Origin: JBLWXV01 sp048267245
GTDB lineage: Bacteria; Bdellovibrionota; Bacteriovoracia; Bacteriovoracales; Bacteriovoracaceae
Reading direction: 5' to 3'
Length of the DNA stretch: 64,000 nt
Assembly (NCBI GenBank): GCA_048267245.1
Contig: JBLWXV010000001.1
Span: forward strand, 620,001 to 684,000
Below the pieces are notes generated by a model. That model saw only the letters and a list, made by a program, of their open reading frames with translations. It searched no databases and was not told the origin of the DNA. Shown here piece by piece: positions 33,929 to 42,715 of the stretch. How positions within the stretch are numbered: the first letter of the stretch is position 1; each line of letters begins with the position of its first letter. A program made the position numbers and the translations under genes.

Positions 33929-34990
33929 ATGAAGATTTTTGAAAATAAGACAGTTGTAGTTACTGGCGGAACAGGTTCGCTAGGAAAAGTTCTCACTAAA
34001 AGACTTCTCTCTGGAGATGCCGGAACGCCGAAGAAGATCATTATCTTCTCTCGCGACGAAGCTAAGCAGCACTTTATGAGACTCGACTTTTTAAATAAAG
34101 ATTCGAGCACCGATGAAGTTATCTACAATAACTTTTTAAATCTCCTCGAGTTTAGAATCGGCGACGTAAGAGACTACTCATCTGTTGTGAGTCTCATTAA
34201 AGATGCCGACATCGTTATCAACGCGGCGGCGCTCAAGCAGGTTCCTTCCTGTGAATATTTTCCTTATGAAGCAGTAAGAACAAATGTTGAAGGAGCTGAG
34301 AACATTGTTAGGGCTATTAGAGAACATGGGTTTCCAGTTGAAACCGTGGTTGGTGTTTCAACGGATAAGGCGTGTAAGCCAGTAAACGTTATGGGAATGA
34401 CTAAAGCTGTTCAAGAGAAAGTTTTTATTGCTGCAAATGTCCTGTGCCCAAAAACCAGATTTGTGTGTGTTCGTTATGGCAATGTGCTCGCAAGTCGTGG
34501 CTCAGTAATTCCACTCTTTCATAAACAAATTAAAGATGGTGGTCCGGTAACTATTACTACAGACAATATGACAAGATTTCTGCTTCCCCTCGATCGGGCC
34601 GTTGATACTGTTTACAATGCAATTGAGCGTGCGCTGCCAGGCGAGACATTCGTTCCTAGAGCACCTGCCACAAATATTGTAACTTTAGCGAAAGCCTTAA
34701 TTGAAGAACGAAATATTCCAATCACTGTTACCGGAATTAGACCTGGTGAGAAAGTTGATGAGATTATGTTTTCAGATGAAGAGGCTCCTAGGGCTTACCA
34801 ATCGGGTGATTTTTACGCCATCCAGCCGATGTTACCTGAGCTTGTTAAAGAATTTAAGACGGGTGACCGTACCAAAGAATATTCATCTGCAGATGAGCTT
34901 ATGAATCTAGAGGAAACTCACGCCTATCTTAAGACCCATGGCTTGCTTTTAGGTCAGGGAGAACTTGTTGGTGGGGAGTTATTGCGCTAA
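33929..34990 (+). CDS. CapE/WbjB-type UDP-GlcNAc 4,6-dehydratase (5-inverting)
   Basis: A 353-residue soluble SDR with TGGTGSLG at 12-19, INAAALKQVPSCEYFPYEA and STDKACKPVNVMGMTK. PseB enzymes have Tyr in the last block (YGATK) while CapE/WbjB enzymes have Met, and Met is seen here. The reaction makes UDP-2-acetamido-2,6-dideoxy-L-arabino-4-hexulose, the branch-point for UDP-L-FucNAc-type sugars and for PseC. ATG 33929 is preferred: AAGG at 33917-33920 is 8 bases upstream, while ATG 33923 is too close. It is joined to the 2-epimerase gene by a one-base TAATG overlap. Confidence 0.82.
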   Translation: MKIFENKTVVVTGGTGSLGKVLTKRLLSGDAGTPKKIIIFSRDEAKQHFMRLDFLNKDSSTDEVIYNNFLNLLEFRIGDVRDYSSVVSLIKDADIVINAAALKQVPSCEYFPYEAVRTNVEGAENIVRAIREHGFPVETVVGVSTDKACKPVNVMGMTKAVQEKVFIAANVLCPKTRFVCVRYGNVLASRGSVIPLFHKQIKDGGPVTITTDNMTRFLLPLDRAVDTVYNAIERALPGETFVPRAPATNIVTLAKALIEERNIPITVTGIRPGEKVDEIMFSDEEAPRAYQSGDFYAIQPMLPELVKEFKTGDRTKEYSSADELMNLEETHAYLKTHGLLLGQGELVGGELLR

Positions 34991-36108
34991 TGGGGAAGCT
35001 GAAAGTTCTTACCCTTGTTGGGACTCGCCCCGAAATCATTAAGCTCTCTAGAGTTATTCAAGAGCTAGAAAAATTTACTAGTCACGTGTTAGTTCACTCA
35101 GGGCAGAACTTTGACTACGAGCTAAATGAAGTATTTTTTGACGATTTTGGTTTAAAGAAGCCAGATTACTTTCTTAATGCTGTAGGGAACTCTGCTGCTG
35201 AGACGATTGGAAATGTCATTAGTAATCTTGATAAAGTCCTGGAAGCAGAAAAACCTGATGCTTTGCTTATCTATGGTGATACTAATTCTTGCCTCGGTGT
35301 CATAGCTGCAAAGAAAAGGAAAATTCCGATTTTTCACTTAGAGGCTGGAAACAGATGTTTTGATCAAAGAGTCCCGGAAGAGGTAAATCGCAAGATTGTA
35401 GATCATCTTAGTGATGTTAATTTCGTACATTCGGAGCATGCTCGCAGGTATTTACTGGGAGAAGGCATATCCCCTGACGTTATCTTTAAGTCTGGGAGTC
35501 CGATGCTAGAAATCTTCGAATATTATAATAATAAAATTGAGTCTTCAGATGTTCTTGAGAGACTTGACTTAAAGGCGGGAGATTTTTTTGTTCTGAGCTC
35601 TCATCGTGAAGAGAACGTTGATAATCCTGAAAATTTTAGAAATCTTCTAGATTCTCTTAATGCTCTGACAGATAGATACAAAAAGAAAATTATTTTTTCT
35701 ACACACCCTAGGACTCGTTTAAAACTCGAATCTCTTGGTCACAAAAATGAAAATTCTCTTGTCGAATTTATGAAGCCTCTAGGATTTTTTGATTATGTTA
35801 AACTTCAAAAAAATTCTTTTTGCGTGTTGTCTGATAGTGGAACCATCACTGAGGAATCATCACTATTAAAATTCCCTGCTATAATGATTCGCCAAGCACA
35901 TGAACGTCCTGAAGGCGTGGATAGGGCCACCGTTCTATTGAGTGACCTGCGCTCAGAGGCAATTCTGAGGGCTGTTGATCTTGCAACTTCTCAACAATTT
36001 GTGTCACAACCTATTAGCGATTATGATACGAAAGACTTTTCTAAGAAAGTAGTGCGAACAATTGTAAGCTATACTGACTTTATCAATCGAACCGTATGGC
36101 ATCGATAG
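34990..36108 (+). CDS. Non-hydrolysing UDP-HexNAc 2-epimerase (WecB/CapG/WbjD-like)
   Basis: A 372-residue GT-B-fold epimerase. GTRPEIIKLSRVI at the N-terminus, VHSGQNFDYELN, IYGDTNS, HLEAGNRCFDQRVPEE, SSHREENVD and DSGTITEESSLLKFP are the standard family blocks. After CapE-type dehydration and a reduction, CapG/WbjD/WbvD inverts C2 to give UDP-L-FucNAc or an isomer. Order and TAATG coupling with the CapE-like gene support that pathway over plain ManNAc synthesis. The reductase normally found between them is absent here; the SDR at 14421-15293 is a candidate. Confidence 0.85.
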   Translation: MGKLKVLTLVGTRPEIIKLSRVIQELEKFTSHVLVHSGQNFDYELNEVFFDDFGLKKPDYFLNAVGNSAAETIGNVISNLDKVLEAEKPDALLIYGDTNSCLGVIAAKKRKIPIFHLEAGNRCFDQRVPEEVNRKIVDHLSDVNFVHSEHARRYLLGEGISPDVIFKSGSPMLEIFEYYNNKIESSDVLERLDLKAGDFFVLSSHREENVDNPENFRNLLDSLNALTDRYKKKIIFSTHPRTRLKLESLGHKNENSLVEFMKPLGFFDYVKLQKNSFCVLSDSGTITEESSLLKFPAIMIRQAHERPEGVDRATVLLSDLRSEAILRAVDLATSQQFVSQPISDYDTKDFSKKVVRTIVSYTDFINRTVWHR

Positions 36109-36111
36109 CGT

Positions 36112-37353
36112 GTGAGAGTATTAATAGTTTCTCAATATTTCTGGCCAGAAAACTTTCGCATTAATGATCTTGCAGATGCATTGGTAGAACGCGGCCACGA
36201 GGTAACTGTCTATACCGGTATGCCAAATTATCCAGTTGGTAAATTTTTCGCCGGTTATAGTTTTTTGGGACCCTTTCGTGAGGCGAGGGGAAAGTTCGAA
36301 ATAATTCGGGTTCCACTGATTCCAAGGGGACAAAAAAAAGGTCTCAAACTCGCGCTAAATTATCTTTCCTACTTTGTCACTGCAACTTTATTGGCCCCGA
36401 TACTAATTAGAAAAAGTTATGATGTCGTTTTTGTCTACCAACTTTCGCCTGTTACAGTTGCAATACCTGCAATATTTTTAAAATATCTTAAGAAGATTCC
36501 AATTGTAATGTGGGTTACAGATCTATGGCCAGAAAGCCTTGCCGCTACTGGGACTATCAGTAATACAAAAATTATTAAAGCCGTATCTGTTTTAGTGAAG
36601 TGGATCTATAAGAACACAGATAAAATTCTTGTAAGTTCGAAGGGCTTCATAAAGAGTGTGAATAAGATGGGTGCACCAGTAACTAAAGTGGAATACTGGC
36701 CGCAATGGGCTGAACCACTTTTTGTGAATCTTCAAGAGGATGTTGTTGATGACTCTGTTTTAGATAAGAGAGTATTTGCTAAGAAGTTTAAGGTCATGTT
36801 TGCGGGCAACTTAGGAAGTGCACAAGGTTTCGAGACAATAATAGATTCATGTAAAGAGCTAAAGAGAATAAATGCAAACAATATTAAAATTCTTGTTCTT
36901 GGCAATGGATTAATGAAGGAATGGATAGAGGAACAGATAGGTATTTTTGAGCTAGAAGAATATATCGAGTTACTTGGGAGTTATCCACTTGAAATGATGC
37001 CATCGTATTTTAGACATGCCGACTCGATGTTGATTTCATTGCGGCCGAGTGAAATCTTCTCAATCACTATTCCCTCCAAGCTTCAAGCTTACCTTGCAAG
37101 CGGGAAGCCGATCATCTCAAGTATGGATGGCGAAGCACCAAAGTTAATTCAAGATAACCAAGCTGGTATGTGTTCTCCGGCGGGCGATTCTAAGGGGCTT
37201 GCTGAAGTCATACTTCAAATGTCTCAACTCTCTAAGGGGGAATTAGACGTTTTAGGGAAAAATGCAAGAAAGTTATATGAACGTGACTTTGAGCGAGAGA
37301 TGCTAATATCCAGGTTGGAAGCTTCTTTCAAAAGTGTAGCCACAAAGAGCTAG
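36112..37353 (+). CDS. wbuB: WbuB-like GT4 glycosyltransferase
   Basis: A 413-residue GT-B enzyme strongly resembling WbuB, the L-fucosamine transferase of E. coli O26-type loci. The N-terminus VSQYFWPENFRINDLADALVERGHEV, TGMPNYPVGKFF, VWVTDLWPESL and the C-terminal AGNLGSAQGFETIID and IPSKLQAYLASGKPI are typical. It would add L-FucNAc or a related L-sugar to the lipid-linked primer. The start is GTG 36112, 3 bases after the epimerase stop, with no evident ribosome site, so coupling to the epimerase is likely. It overlaps the convergent initiating transferase gene by 4 bases. Confidence 0.82.
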   Translation: MRVLIVSQYFWPENFRINDLADALVERGHEVTVYTGMPNYPVGKFFAGYSFLGPFREARGKFEIIRVPLIPRGQKKGLKLALNYLSYFVTATLLAPILIRKSYDVVFVYQLSPVTVAIPAIFLKYLKKIPIVMWVTDLWPESLAATGTISNTKIIKAVSVLVKWIYKNTDKILVSSKGFIKSVNKMGAPVTKVEYWPQWAEPLFVNLQEDVVDDSVLDKRVFAKKFKVMFAGNLGSAQGFETIIDSCKELKRINANNIKILVLGNGLMKEWIEEQIGIFELEEYIELLGSYPLEMMPSYFRHADSMLISLRPSEIFSITIPSKLQAYLASGKPIISSMDGEAPKLIQDNQAGMCSPAGDSKGLAEVILQMSQLSKGELDVLGKNARKLYERDFEREMLISRLEASFKSVATKS

Positions 37354-37913
37354 TGCTTTACACCTTTCCTTTGAATGACCTTTATAAAGGTTTTAAGCAA
37401 TATGACGAAGTCAAGCTTTATGGATTTCTTGTTTAGGTACTCTAAATCATATTGAACCTTGTCCTCGATAGAGAGTTCGTCCCTGCCATTTATTTGTGCC
37501 CAGCCAGTTACACCTGGCTTTAACATATGAATTTTTTTATTTGTTCTAAGCTCTATAAGGTCATTCTGGTTAAACAGAGCGGGTCTTGGTCCAACAAGGG
37601 ACATATCACCACGTAGAATCGACCAAAGCTGTGGTAGTTCGTCCAGACTCGATTTTCTCAGGAAGGAGCCAATTGGAGTGAGGTAGCTACCGCTATTTTT
37701 GAGTAGATGCGTTGCAACTTGCGGAGTGGATACTAGCATCGTTCTGAATTTTGGCATCCAGAATAGATTATTATTCTTTCCAACCCTTTGTGACCAGTAG
37801 ACAATTGGCCCCTCACTTGTAGCTCGTATGGAAATGGCCACTAGGATCATAATCGGTGAAAGTATGACTAGGAGCACAAGCGATGAAGTTAGATCAATGA
37901 CTCTTTTTGTCAT
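37350..37913 (-). CDS. PglC-like initiating phosphoglycosyl transferase
   Basis: A 187-residue monotopic phosphoglycosyl transferase. One re-entrant hydrophobic helix (about 9-30, with SP at 19-20) precedes the catalytic domain. KFRTM is at 55-59, the Asp91-Glu92 dyad in LDELPQLW and GPRP at 108-111, followed by KPGVTGWAQINGRDEL. It transfers a sugar 1-phosphate, typically a di-N-acetylbacillosamine- or QuiNAc-type sugar, to undecaprenyl phosphate and so starts the repeat unit. Its size matches the PglC group. The downstream WbpM-like dehydratase probably supplies its substrate. It is divergent from that gene. Confidence 0.88.
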   Translation of the reverse strand: MTKRVIDLTSSLVLLVILSPIMILVAISIRATSEGPIVYWSQRVGKNNNLFWMPKFRTMLVSTPQVATHLLKNSGSYLTPIGSFLRKSSLDELPQLWSILRGDMSLVGPRPALFNQNDLIELRTNKKIHMLKPGVTGWAQINGRDELSIEDKVQYDLEYLNKKSIKLDFVILLKTFIKVIQRKGVKH

Positions 37914-37983
37914 AAGTCCTCAGATGACAACAATAAGAACAAGTTATAGGATACGACATTGATTAAACGCATGGTAAAAATAG

Positions 37984-39879
37984 ATGTCAACGCTATTGTT
38001 CAGCTTTAGGAACCCAAGAATTATCTTAGCATTTTTTTACGATGCCCTTGTTGTGGTCGGGGCTTTTTGGGGGGCAGTGTTCTTACGTTTTGACACTGTG
38101 GAGCCTGCATTAGTTAACAACCTCTCCTTTAATAGATTTTTTTTCATTGCAGTATTTATTCATTTATTCTCATTCATTCTAAATGGCCTATATAAGGGTG
38201 TTTGGCGTTTTAGTAGCATGTTCGACTTGCTACGAGTCATCAAAGCCTCTGTCGCCGGTACGGTTACTTCTTTAGTTGCCTGTTTCTTGATGATTCGCCT
38301 TGAAGGGGTACCTCGCTCACTATTTTTAATTCACTTCCTGCTGTTAGTCGTTGGGTTAGGAGGTGGAAGATTCATATATCGATTTCTTAAGGATCACCTT
38401 GCACATAGAAGGGGCATCGCAAGTGCGGAGGGAGGCGCTGTTAAGCGAGTACTTATTGTTGGAGCTGGCCGCGCTGGTGAAAAACTACTTCGAGATATAA
38501 ATGCCACCCCATATTTGAATTTGAAAGTAGTCGGCTTTATTGATGATGATCGCTTTAAGGTTAATGCGCTTATTCACAATGTAAAGGTTCTTGGTAATAG
38601 CGAAATAATTGAAAAGCTTATTAGAGAATTAAGTGTTGATAAGGTCTTTATTGCAATTCCCTCTGCCACTGGGGAAGACGTTAAGAGAATAGTTAATCAG
38701 TGCAATAAGACGAAGGTTGAGGTTAAAATTTTACCAAAAATGGATCAACTACTTTCGAATCAGGTCGAGTTGTCGTTGCTTCGTAATTTGAATATTGAGG
38801 ATTTACTTGGGCGAGAGCAAGTTTCATTGGATACTGCGGGCTTGAGTGAAATGATTGAAGGCAAGGTTGTACTTGTTACAGGTGCCGGAGGGTCTATAGG
38901 GAGTGAGTTATGTACACAGCTCGCGAGATTTGAGCCCTCGAAGATTATTTTAGCTGATGCATGCGAATTATTTATGTATGAGCTTGAGATGAAGCTCAAG
39001 GAGGCTTTTCCCTCCCTTATGTTTATACCCAAAATGATAGATGTTAGGAACCGTTTAAAAGTCGAGGAAATGTTTGAAGCTTATCGACCAGAGCTTGTTT
39101 TTCATGCAGCTGCCTATAAGCATGTTCCAATGATGGAGCACAACCCAAGTGAAGCTATAAGTACAAACGTTCTAGGTACTAAGATTGTAAGCGAGACTGC
39201 TCTTAAATACCAAGCTGAAAGATTTGTCCTGATCTCGACAGATAAAGCCGTTAATCCAACAAACGTAATGGGGGCATCAAAGCGAATCGCTGAAATAGTT
39301 CTAACTGATTTAGCTTCAAGATCCGAATATACAAAATTTATGTCAGTTAGGTTTGGAAATGTTCTAGGAAGCAATGGTTCCGTTATTCCTTTATTTCGTA
39401 AGCAAATTGAGGAGCGCAAAAACCTTACTGTGACTCACCCAGACATTGTAAGATATTTCATGTCCATCCCAGAAGCCTGCCAGCTAGTTCTACAGGCAGG
39501 CGCACTAGGACATGGAGGAGAAATCTTCGTTTTAGATATGGGAGAGCCAGTTAGAATTGTAGATCTTGCACGAGAGATGATACGACTTGCAGGCATGGAG
39601 GAAGGGAGAGATTTACAAATTGTTTATAGCGGACTTCGACCTGGGGAAAAATTATACGAAGAGCTTTTTAGTGAGCAAGAGCATTCAATGGAAACCTGTC
39701 ATTCAAAAATTAAGAAAGCAAGGTTTCGTCCAGTAAGTCAAAGCTTCTATCAAAATCTAGACCAGCTGATCAATAGCTCTTCTGAGCAAGAAAGTGCCAT
39801 ACTCTATCTGATTAAAGAAATCGTCCCTGAGTTTAATCATTTTAAAATTTCTCATACTATTGAGGAGAGGACTCATTAG
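37984..39879 (+). CDS. Membrane UDP-sugar 4,6-dehydratase (WbpM/PglF/CapD-like)
   Basis: A 631-residue protein with four N-terminal membrane helices (about 13-35, 50-70, 86-104, 112-130). A CoA-binding-like Rossmann domain follows (VGAGRAGEKLL, 159-169), then the catalytic SDR domain with TGAGGSIGSE at 299-308. HAAAYKHVPMMEHNP and STDKAVNPTNVMGASKR hold the family Met-Gly-x-x-Lys active site. Such enzymes convert UDP-GlcNAc, with retention at C5, to the 4-keto-6-deoxy sugar used for QuiNAc, D-FucNAc or bacillosamine. It is adjacent to the PglC-like and WbuB genes, as in many O-antigen loci. It overlaps the convergent Wzy gene by 23 bases. Confidence 0.88.
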   Translation: MSTLLFSFRNPRIILAFFYDALVVVGAFWGAVFLRFDTVEPALVNNLSFNRFFFIAVFIHLFSFILNGLYKGVWRFSSMFDLLRVIKASVAGTVTSLVACFLMIRLEGVPRSLFLIHFLLLVVGLGGGRFIYRFLKDHLAHRRGIASAEGGAVKRVLIVGAGRAGEKLLRDINATPYLNLKVVGFIDDDRFKVNALIHNVKVLGNSEIIEKLIRELSVDKVFIAIPSATGEDVKRIVNQCNKTKVEVKILPKMDQLLSNQVELSLLRNLNIEDLLGREQVSLDTAGLSEMIEGKVVLVTGAGGSIGSELCTQLARFEPSKIILADACELFMYELEMKLKEAFPSLMFIPKMIDVRNRLKVEEMFEAYRPELVFHAAAYKHVPMMEHNPSEAISTNVLGTKIVSETALKYQAERFVLISTDKAVNPTNVMGASKRIAEIVLTDLASRSEYTKFMSVRFGNVLGSNGSVIPLFRKQIEERKNLTVTHPDIVRYFMSIPEACQLVLQAGALGHGGEIFVLDMGEPVRIVDLAREMIRLAGMEEGRDLQIVYSGLRPGEKLYEELFSEQEHSMETCHSKIKKARFRPVSQSFYQNLDQLINSSSEQESAILYLIKEIVPEFNHFKISHTIEERTH

Positions 39880-41194
39880 GGCAAAGCAAGAAACTGAGGA
39901 GAAAGTTGCTGATAATCACGGAAAGAGGGAATACTAGAACAGTCGCAATACTTCTCGTTGTGTAAAAATCGTAAAAACCATCTCCCCACATCAAAAGTGT
40001 CCAAATAAAGTAAGTGAAAAGAACTTGTGTCCCTTGATTCAGATTAAATAATGGGATTAAATAACTGTCGTTAAACAAGGCAAGCATCGCTAGTAAGGTC
40101 AGCGTGAAGTAGAGGCCAAAAGATCCGAAGTATGCATAGCCATCTGATAAGGCTGTTATGCCTTGAGCGTGCGCAGCAGTTTGTTCAAAACCTTTGATCT
40201 GATGAGTATAGAATTTATTAAGTCCTTTTTCTTTTTGAAGTTCAGAAAAACGACTCGTGATTATCTCTGGTTTAAAAAACTTACGAAAGTCGTTTAATAT
40301 TACAACATCATTGAAAGTTCTAAAGTAGATTTCCCAAATTCCATCTTTTAAATCCGATAAGAGTGGCTTTGACTGCTCCTCGTTTTCAGTAGAGCCGATA
40401 TAATTTTGCCTAAGGTGATTTCCAATTGAGAACGAGCCAACCCCAATAGGTATAAGGAGTAGTACTATTAGGGCCACCTTTTTAGCTTCCATCATTTTTA
40501 GTAACAGTAAGAATAAAGGAAGTAAGCCCATCATCATCACTCCTCTACTTCCTCGAATATAAGTTTCAAAGCTAAGCCAGCATATGTAGATGATTGAAAC
40601 TGAGAGACTATGAATTTTCCGAGGAAAGAAGTAGTAAAACATCAAGGTGAATATACAGGGAATGCTAACTGTCCTTGATAGGTTAAGCAGTGGTTCGAGC
40701 TTGTATGGGAGTAGCGGATGTGGAACTCCCATTTTTGTAATACCTAAATAGTATGAGATCAAGCTTAACGCAAATGCAATGAGAGTAAATATGGCTAAAA
40801 TTACGTATAAGCGAATGAGTGATGATTCATAGTATGGACGGCTATGACACTTCTTGAGTTTTGGACCAAGGGCAAATATTGGAGCTAGAAAACCAATCAA
40901 GGCAAGACCAGATTGAAAGACCCATATATCACCAATAAATAAAGAGTCTTGCAAGAGTTTATGAAAGAGATAAAAACCAGGGAAAGAGAATTCTAAAAAT
41001 AGCCACAAAATAGTAAAGCTTAGGTGACGCCTAGGGTTTAATCTATTACATAAGTAAAGCCTTGAGATTGAAGCTAGTAGAAATAGCGCAGTTGTTGTGA
41101 AGGTAAGAAAATGATTCGTAATAATTACATAAAGACTTATAAAGAATAAGGACACGCACGTGATGTGCCTTAGCATTTGTCTTTGCTCTATCAT
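39857..41194 (-). CDS. Second Wzy-like O-antigen polymerase
   Basis: A 445-residue membrane protein with about 11-12 hydrophobic segments. A YIRGSRGVMMMGLL block follows a hydrophobic helix, paralleling the GSRGGGMRMF block of the other polymerase candidate, and a soluble loop (about 250-350) comes next. It would polymerise the repeat units flipped by Wzx, whose gene starts just upstream in the opposite direction. Codon use is AT-rich, like wzx and the GT2 gene nearby. Its tail overlaps the dehydratase gene by 23 bases. Assignment is by topology and context. Confidence 0.6.
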   Translation of the reverse strand: MIEQRQMLRHITCVSLFFISLYVIITNHFLTFTTTALFLLASISRLYLCNRLNPRRHLSFTILWLFLEFSFPGFYLFHKLLQDSLFIGDIWVFQSGLALIGFLAPIFALGPKLKKCHSRPYYESSLIRLYVILAIFTLIAFALSLISYYLGITKMGVPHPLLPYKLEPLLNLSRTVSIPCIFTLMFYYFFPRKIHSLSVSIIYICWLSFETYIRGSRGVMMMGLLPLFLLLLKMMEAKKVALIVLLLIPIGVGSFSIGNHLRQNYIGSTENEEQSKPLLSDLKDGIWEIYFRTFNDVVILNDFRKFFKPEIITSRFSELQKEKGLNKFYTHQIKGFEQTAAHAQGITALSDGYAYFGSFGLYFTLTLLAMLALFNDSYLIPLFNLNQGTQVLFTYFIWTLLMWGDGFYDFYTTRSIATVLVFPLSVIISNFLLSFLLCPNESSPQ

Positions 41195-41319
41195 TTCAAG
41201 GTCTCTCTGTAAAAAATCTTGCGCACATGGTTATTCATTAACTATAAATTATGTTCGTAATCGAGTCATGTGCAATTCTCAATATTTGGGTATTAATCGA
41301 GGAGATTCTGATAAAATAT

Positions 41320-41325
41320 TATAAT
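41320..41325 (+). promoter_or_regulatory. Candidate -10 element upstream of wzx
   Basis: A perfect TATAAT at 41320-41325 lies about 40 bases before the probable wzx start, in the divergent gap with the Wzy gene. No convincing -35 box is found at normal spacing. Confidence 0.25.
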
Positions 41326-41360
41326 TCATAATAGGCTTCAGTTGAGAATTAGATAAAGGG

Positions 41361-41376
41361 GATGAGGTATCTTTAG
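41361..41376 (+). other. prfB-like CTT-T-stop sequence at the wzx start
   Basis: An ATG at 41362 opens a five-codon frame, ATG AGG TAT CTT TAG. A +1 slip at CTT-T (41371-41374) would put ribosomes exactly in the wzx frame. The AGG-TAT-CTT-T order parallels the E. coli prfB recoding site (GGG-TAT-CTT-T followed by GA). The normal AAAGGGG ribosome site (41355-41361) abuts this ATG with no spacing but is 7 bases from an in-frame ATC at 41369. Recoding, a non-AUG start or a one-base mutation are all possible. Confidence 0.35.
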
Positions 41377-42715
41377 AGACAGTATTAGAAGTATTCTAGA
41401 GCGGATCTCTCAGCCAGGGGCGAAGAGCGCCTTCCTATTTATACTTATAGAGTATTCAATTAGGCTTAGCATTGGCTTCTTCGTCTCGGCCATAATTGCT
41501 CGTAGTTTAGGTCCATCCGATTTTGGAAATTTGAATTATGTAATTTCACTTGTGTTAATTTTTACACCATTTTACTCGATGGGTATGGATGAGATCACTT
41601 CTAGAGATTTAGTTTCTCTACCACATAGAACAAGTGAGGTGATGGGGACGAGTTTTTATTTGCGTTTATTAGGAGGATGTATTGGTAGCACCTTGTGCTG
41701 TTTAGTTGCGTACTATCTCCATCACAACAACTCAAAAGTTTTTCTCTTTATCGCTCTATATAGCTTTGCAATGATCTTTAAGTCCTTACAGGTTGTTGAA
41801 AACTATTATCTCTCAAGACAAGATCTAAAACGTCTTACGATGCAAAGAAATCTCATTTTTGTAGTCCTTTCAATGATCAAGCTTGGTTTAATTTACTTGA
41901 ACAAAACATGGGATTGGTTTGTAATCGCTGCAGTAGTGGAAGTTATGCTCTTTGGAGCTGCATATATTTATACCTATGTAAAAGATGGTATGAATCTACT
42001 TGAGTGGAGGATTGATAAACTATTACTTCGCTCATATCTTAAAGGCTCCCTTCTTGTTTTTTTTACTGGCCTTGTCACAATGGGCATATCTCGGATTGAC
42101 CAGATTATGATACAAAATCTCGCGGGAAGTTCAGCATTGGGAGAGTATGCTGCGGCTGTTAAACTTATTGAAACGTGGCAGTTTATTCCATTGGGGGTGG
42201 TAAGCGCTCTTTATGCAAAAATTGTTAAAGCCAAGAAACAGGGTGAGCGGGAATATCACCAAGCCCTTGAACAACTTTACGGTATTATTTTTGGGGGCTC
42301 CCTACTCTTGGCAATATCTACTTCTATCTTTGGTCTTCCCATTTCAAAAATAATTTATGGAGTGGAATACAGTAAGACTGGTGAAATTTTGATCTTTTAT
42401 AGTTGGACTGTTGTTGCTTCATACTTCTCAGTCGTTAGGGCCAAGATATTTGTTATAGAGGGGGGATTGAAAGAAATCGCTCTTGTGACTTTTCTTATTT
42501 TTAGCTTGAACTTTTGCTTAAACTATTACCTGATACCTTTGTATTCGAGCACTGGGGCTGTCATTGCCTCATTAGCGTCATATTTATTAGGTAATATTCT
42601 CTATGCCCTATTTAACCCCTCTGCCCGTGTTCACTTTGTAATATACTTAAAATCTCTTAGAACTATTCCTAGTCTTATAAGTGAGTTACTCAAACCAAGC
42701 TCTAAATCCAACTAA
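41362..42715 (+). CDS. wzx: Wzx-type oligosaccharide flippase (start unresolved)
   Basis: The clear coding frame runs from 41366 to 42715, about 446 residues, with some 12 membrane segments. The first in-frame conventional start is TTG 41531, but it would remove a canonical Wzx first helix that is plainly encoded upstream: FLFILIEYSIRLSIGFF, then ARSLGPSDFGNLNY. No ATG, GTG or TTG lies in frame before it, only ATC or ATT codons, or a +1 shift from the ATG at 41362. Wzx flips undecaprenyl-linked repeat units across the inner membrane. The MATE-like features RIDQIMIQNLAG and LGEYAAAVKLIE support the family. The gene could be a slightly broken copy. Confidence 0.75.

Noticed and set aside
33929..34990. 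Canonical PseB.
   Set aside because: The active-site block reads VMGMTK rather than the YGATK form, and the gene is coupled to a 2-epimerase and WbuB, as in CapE/WbjB loci.
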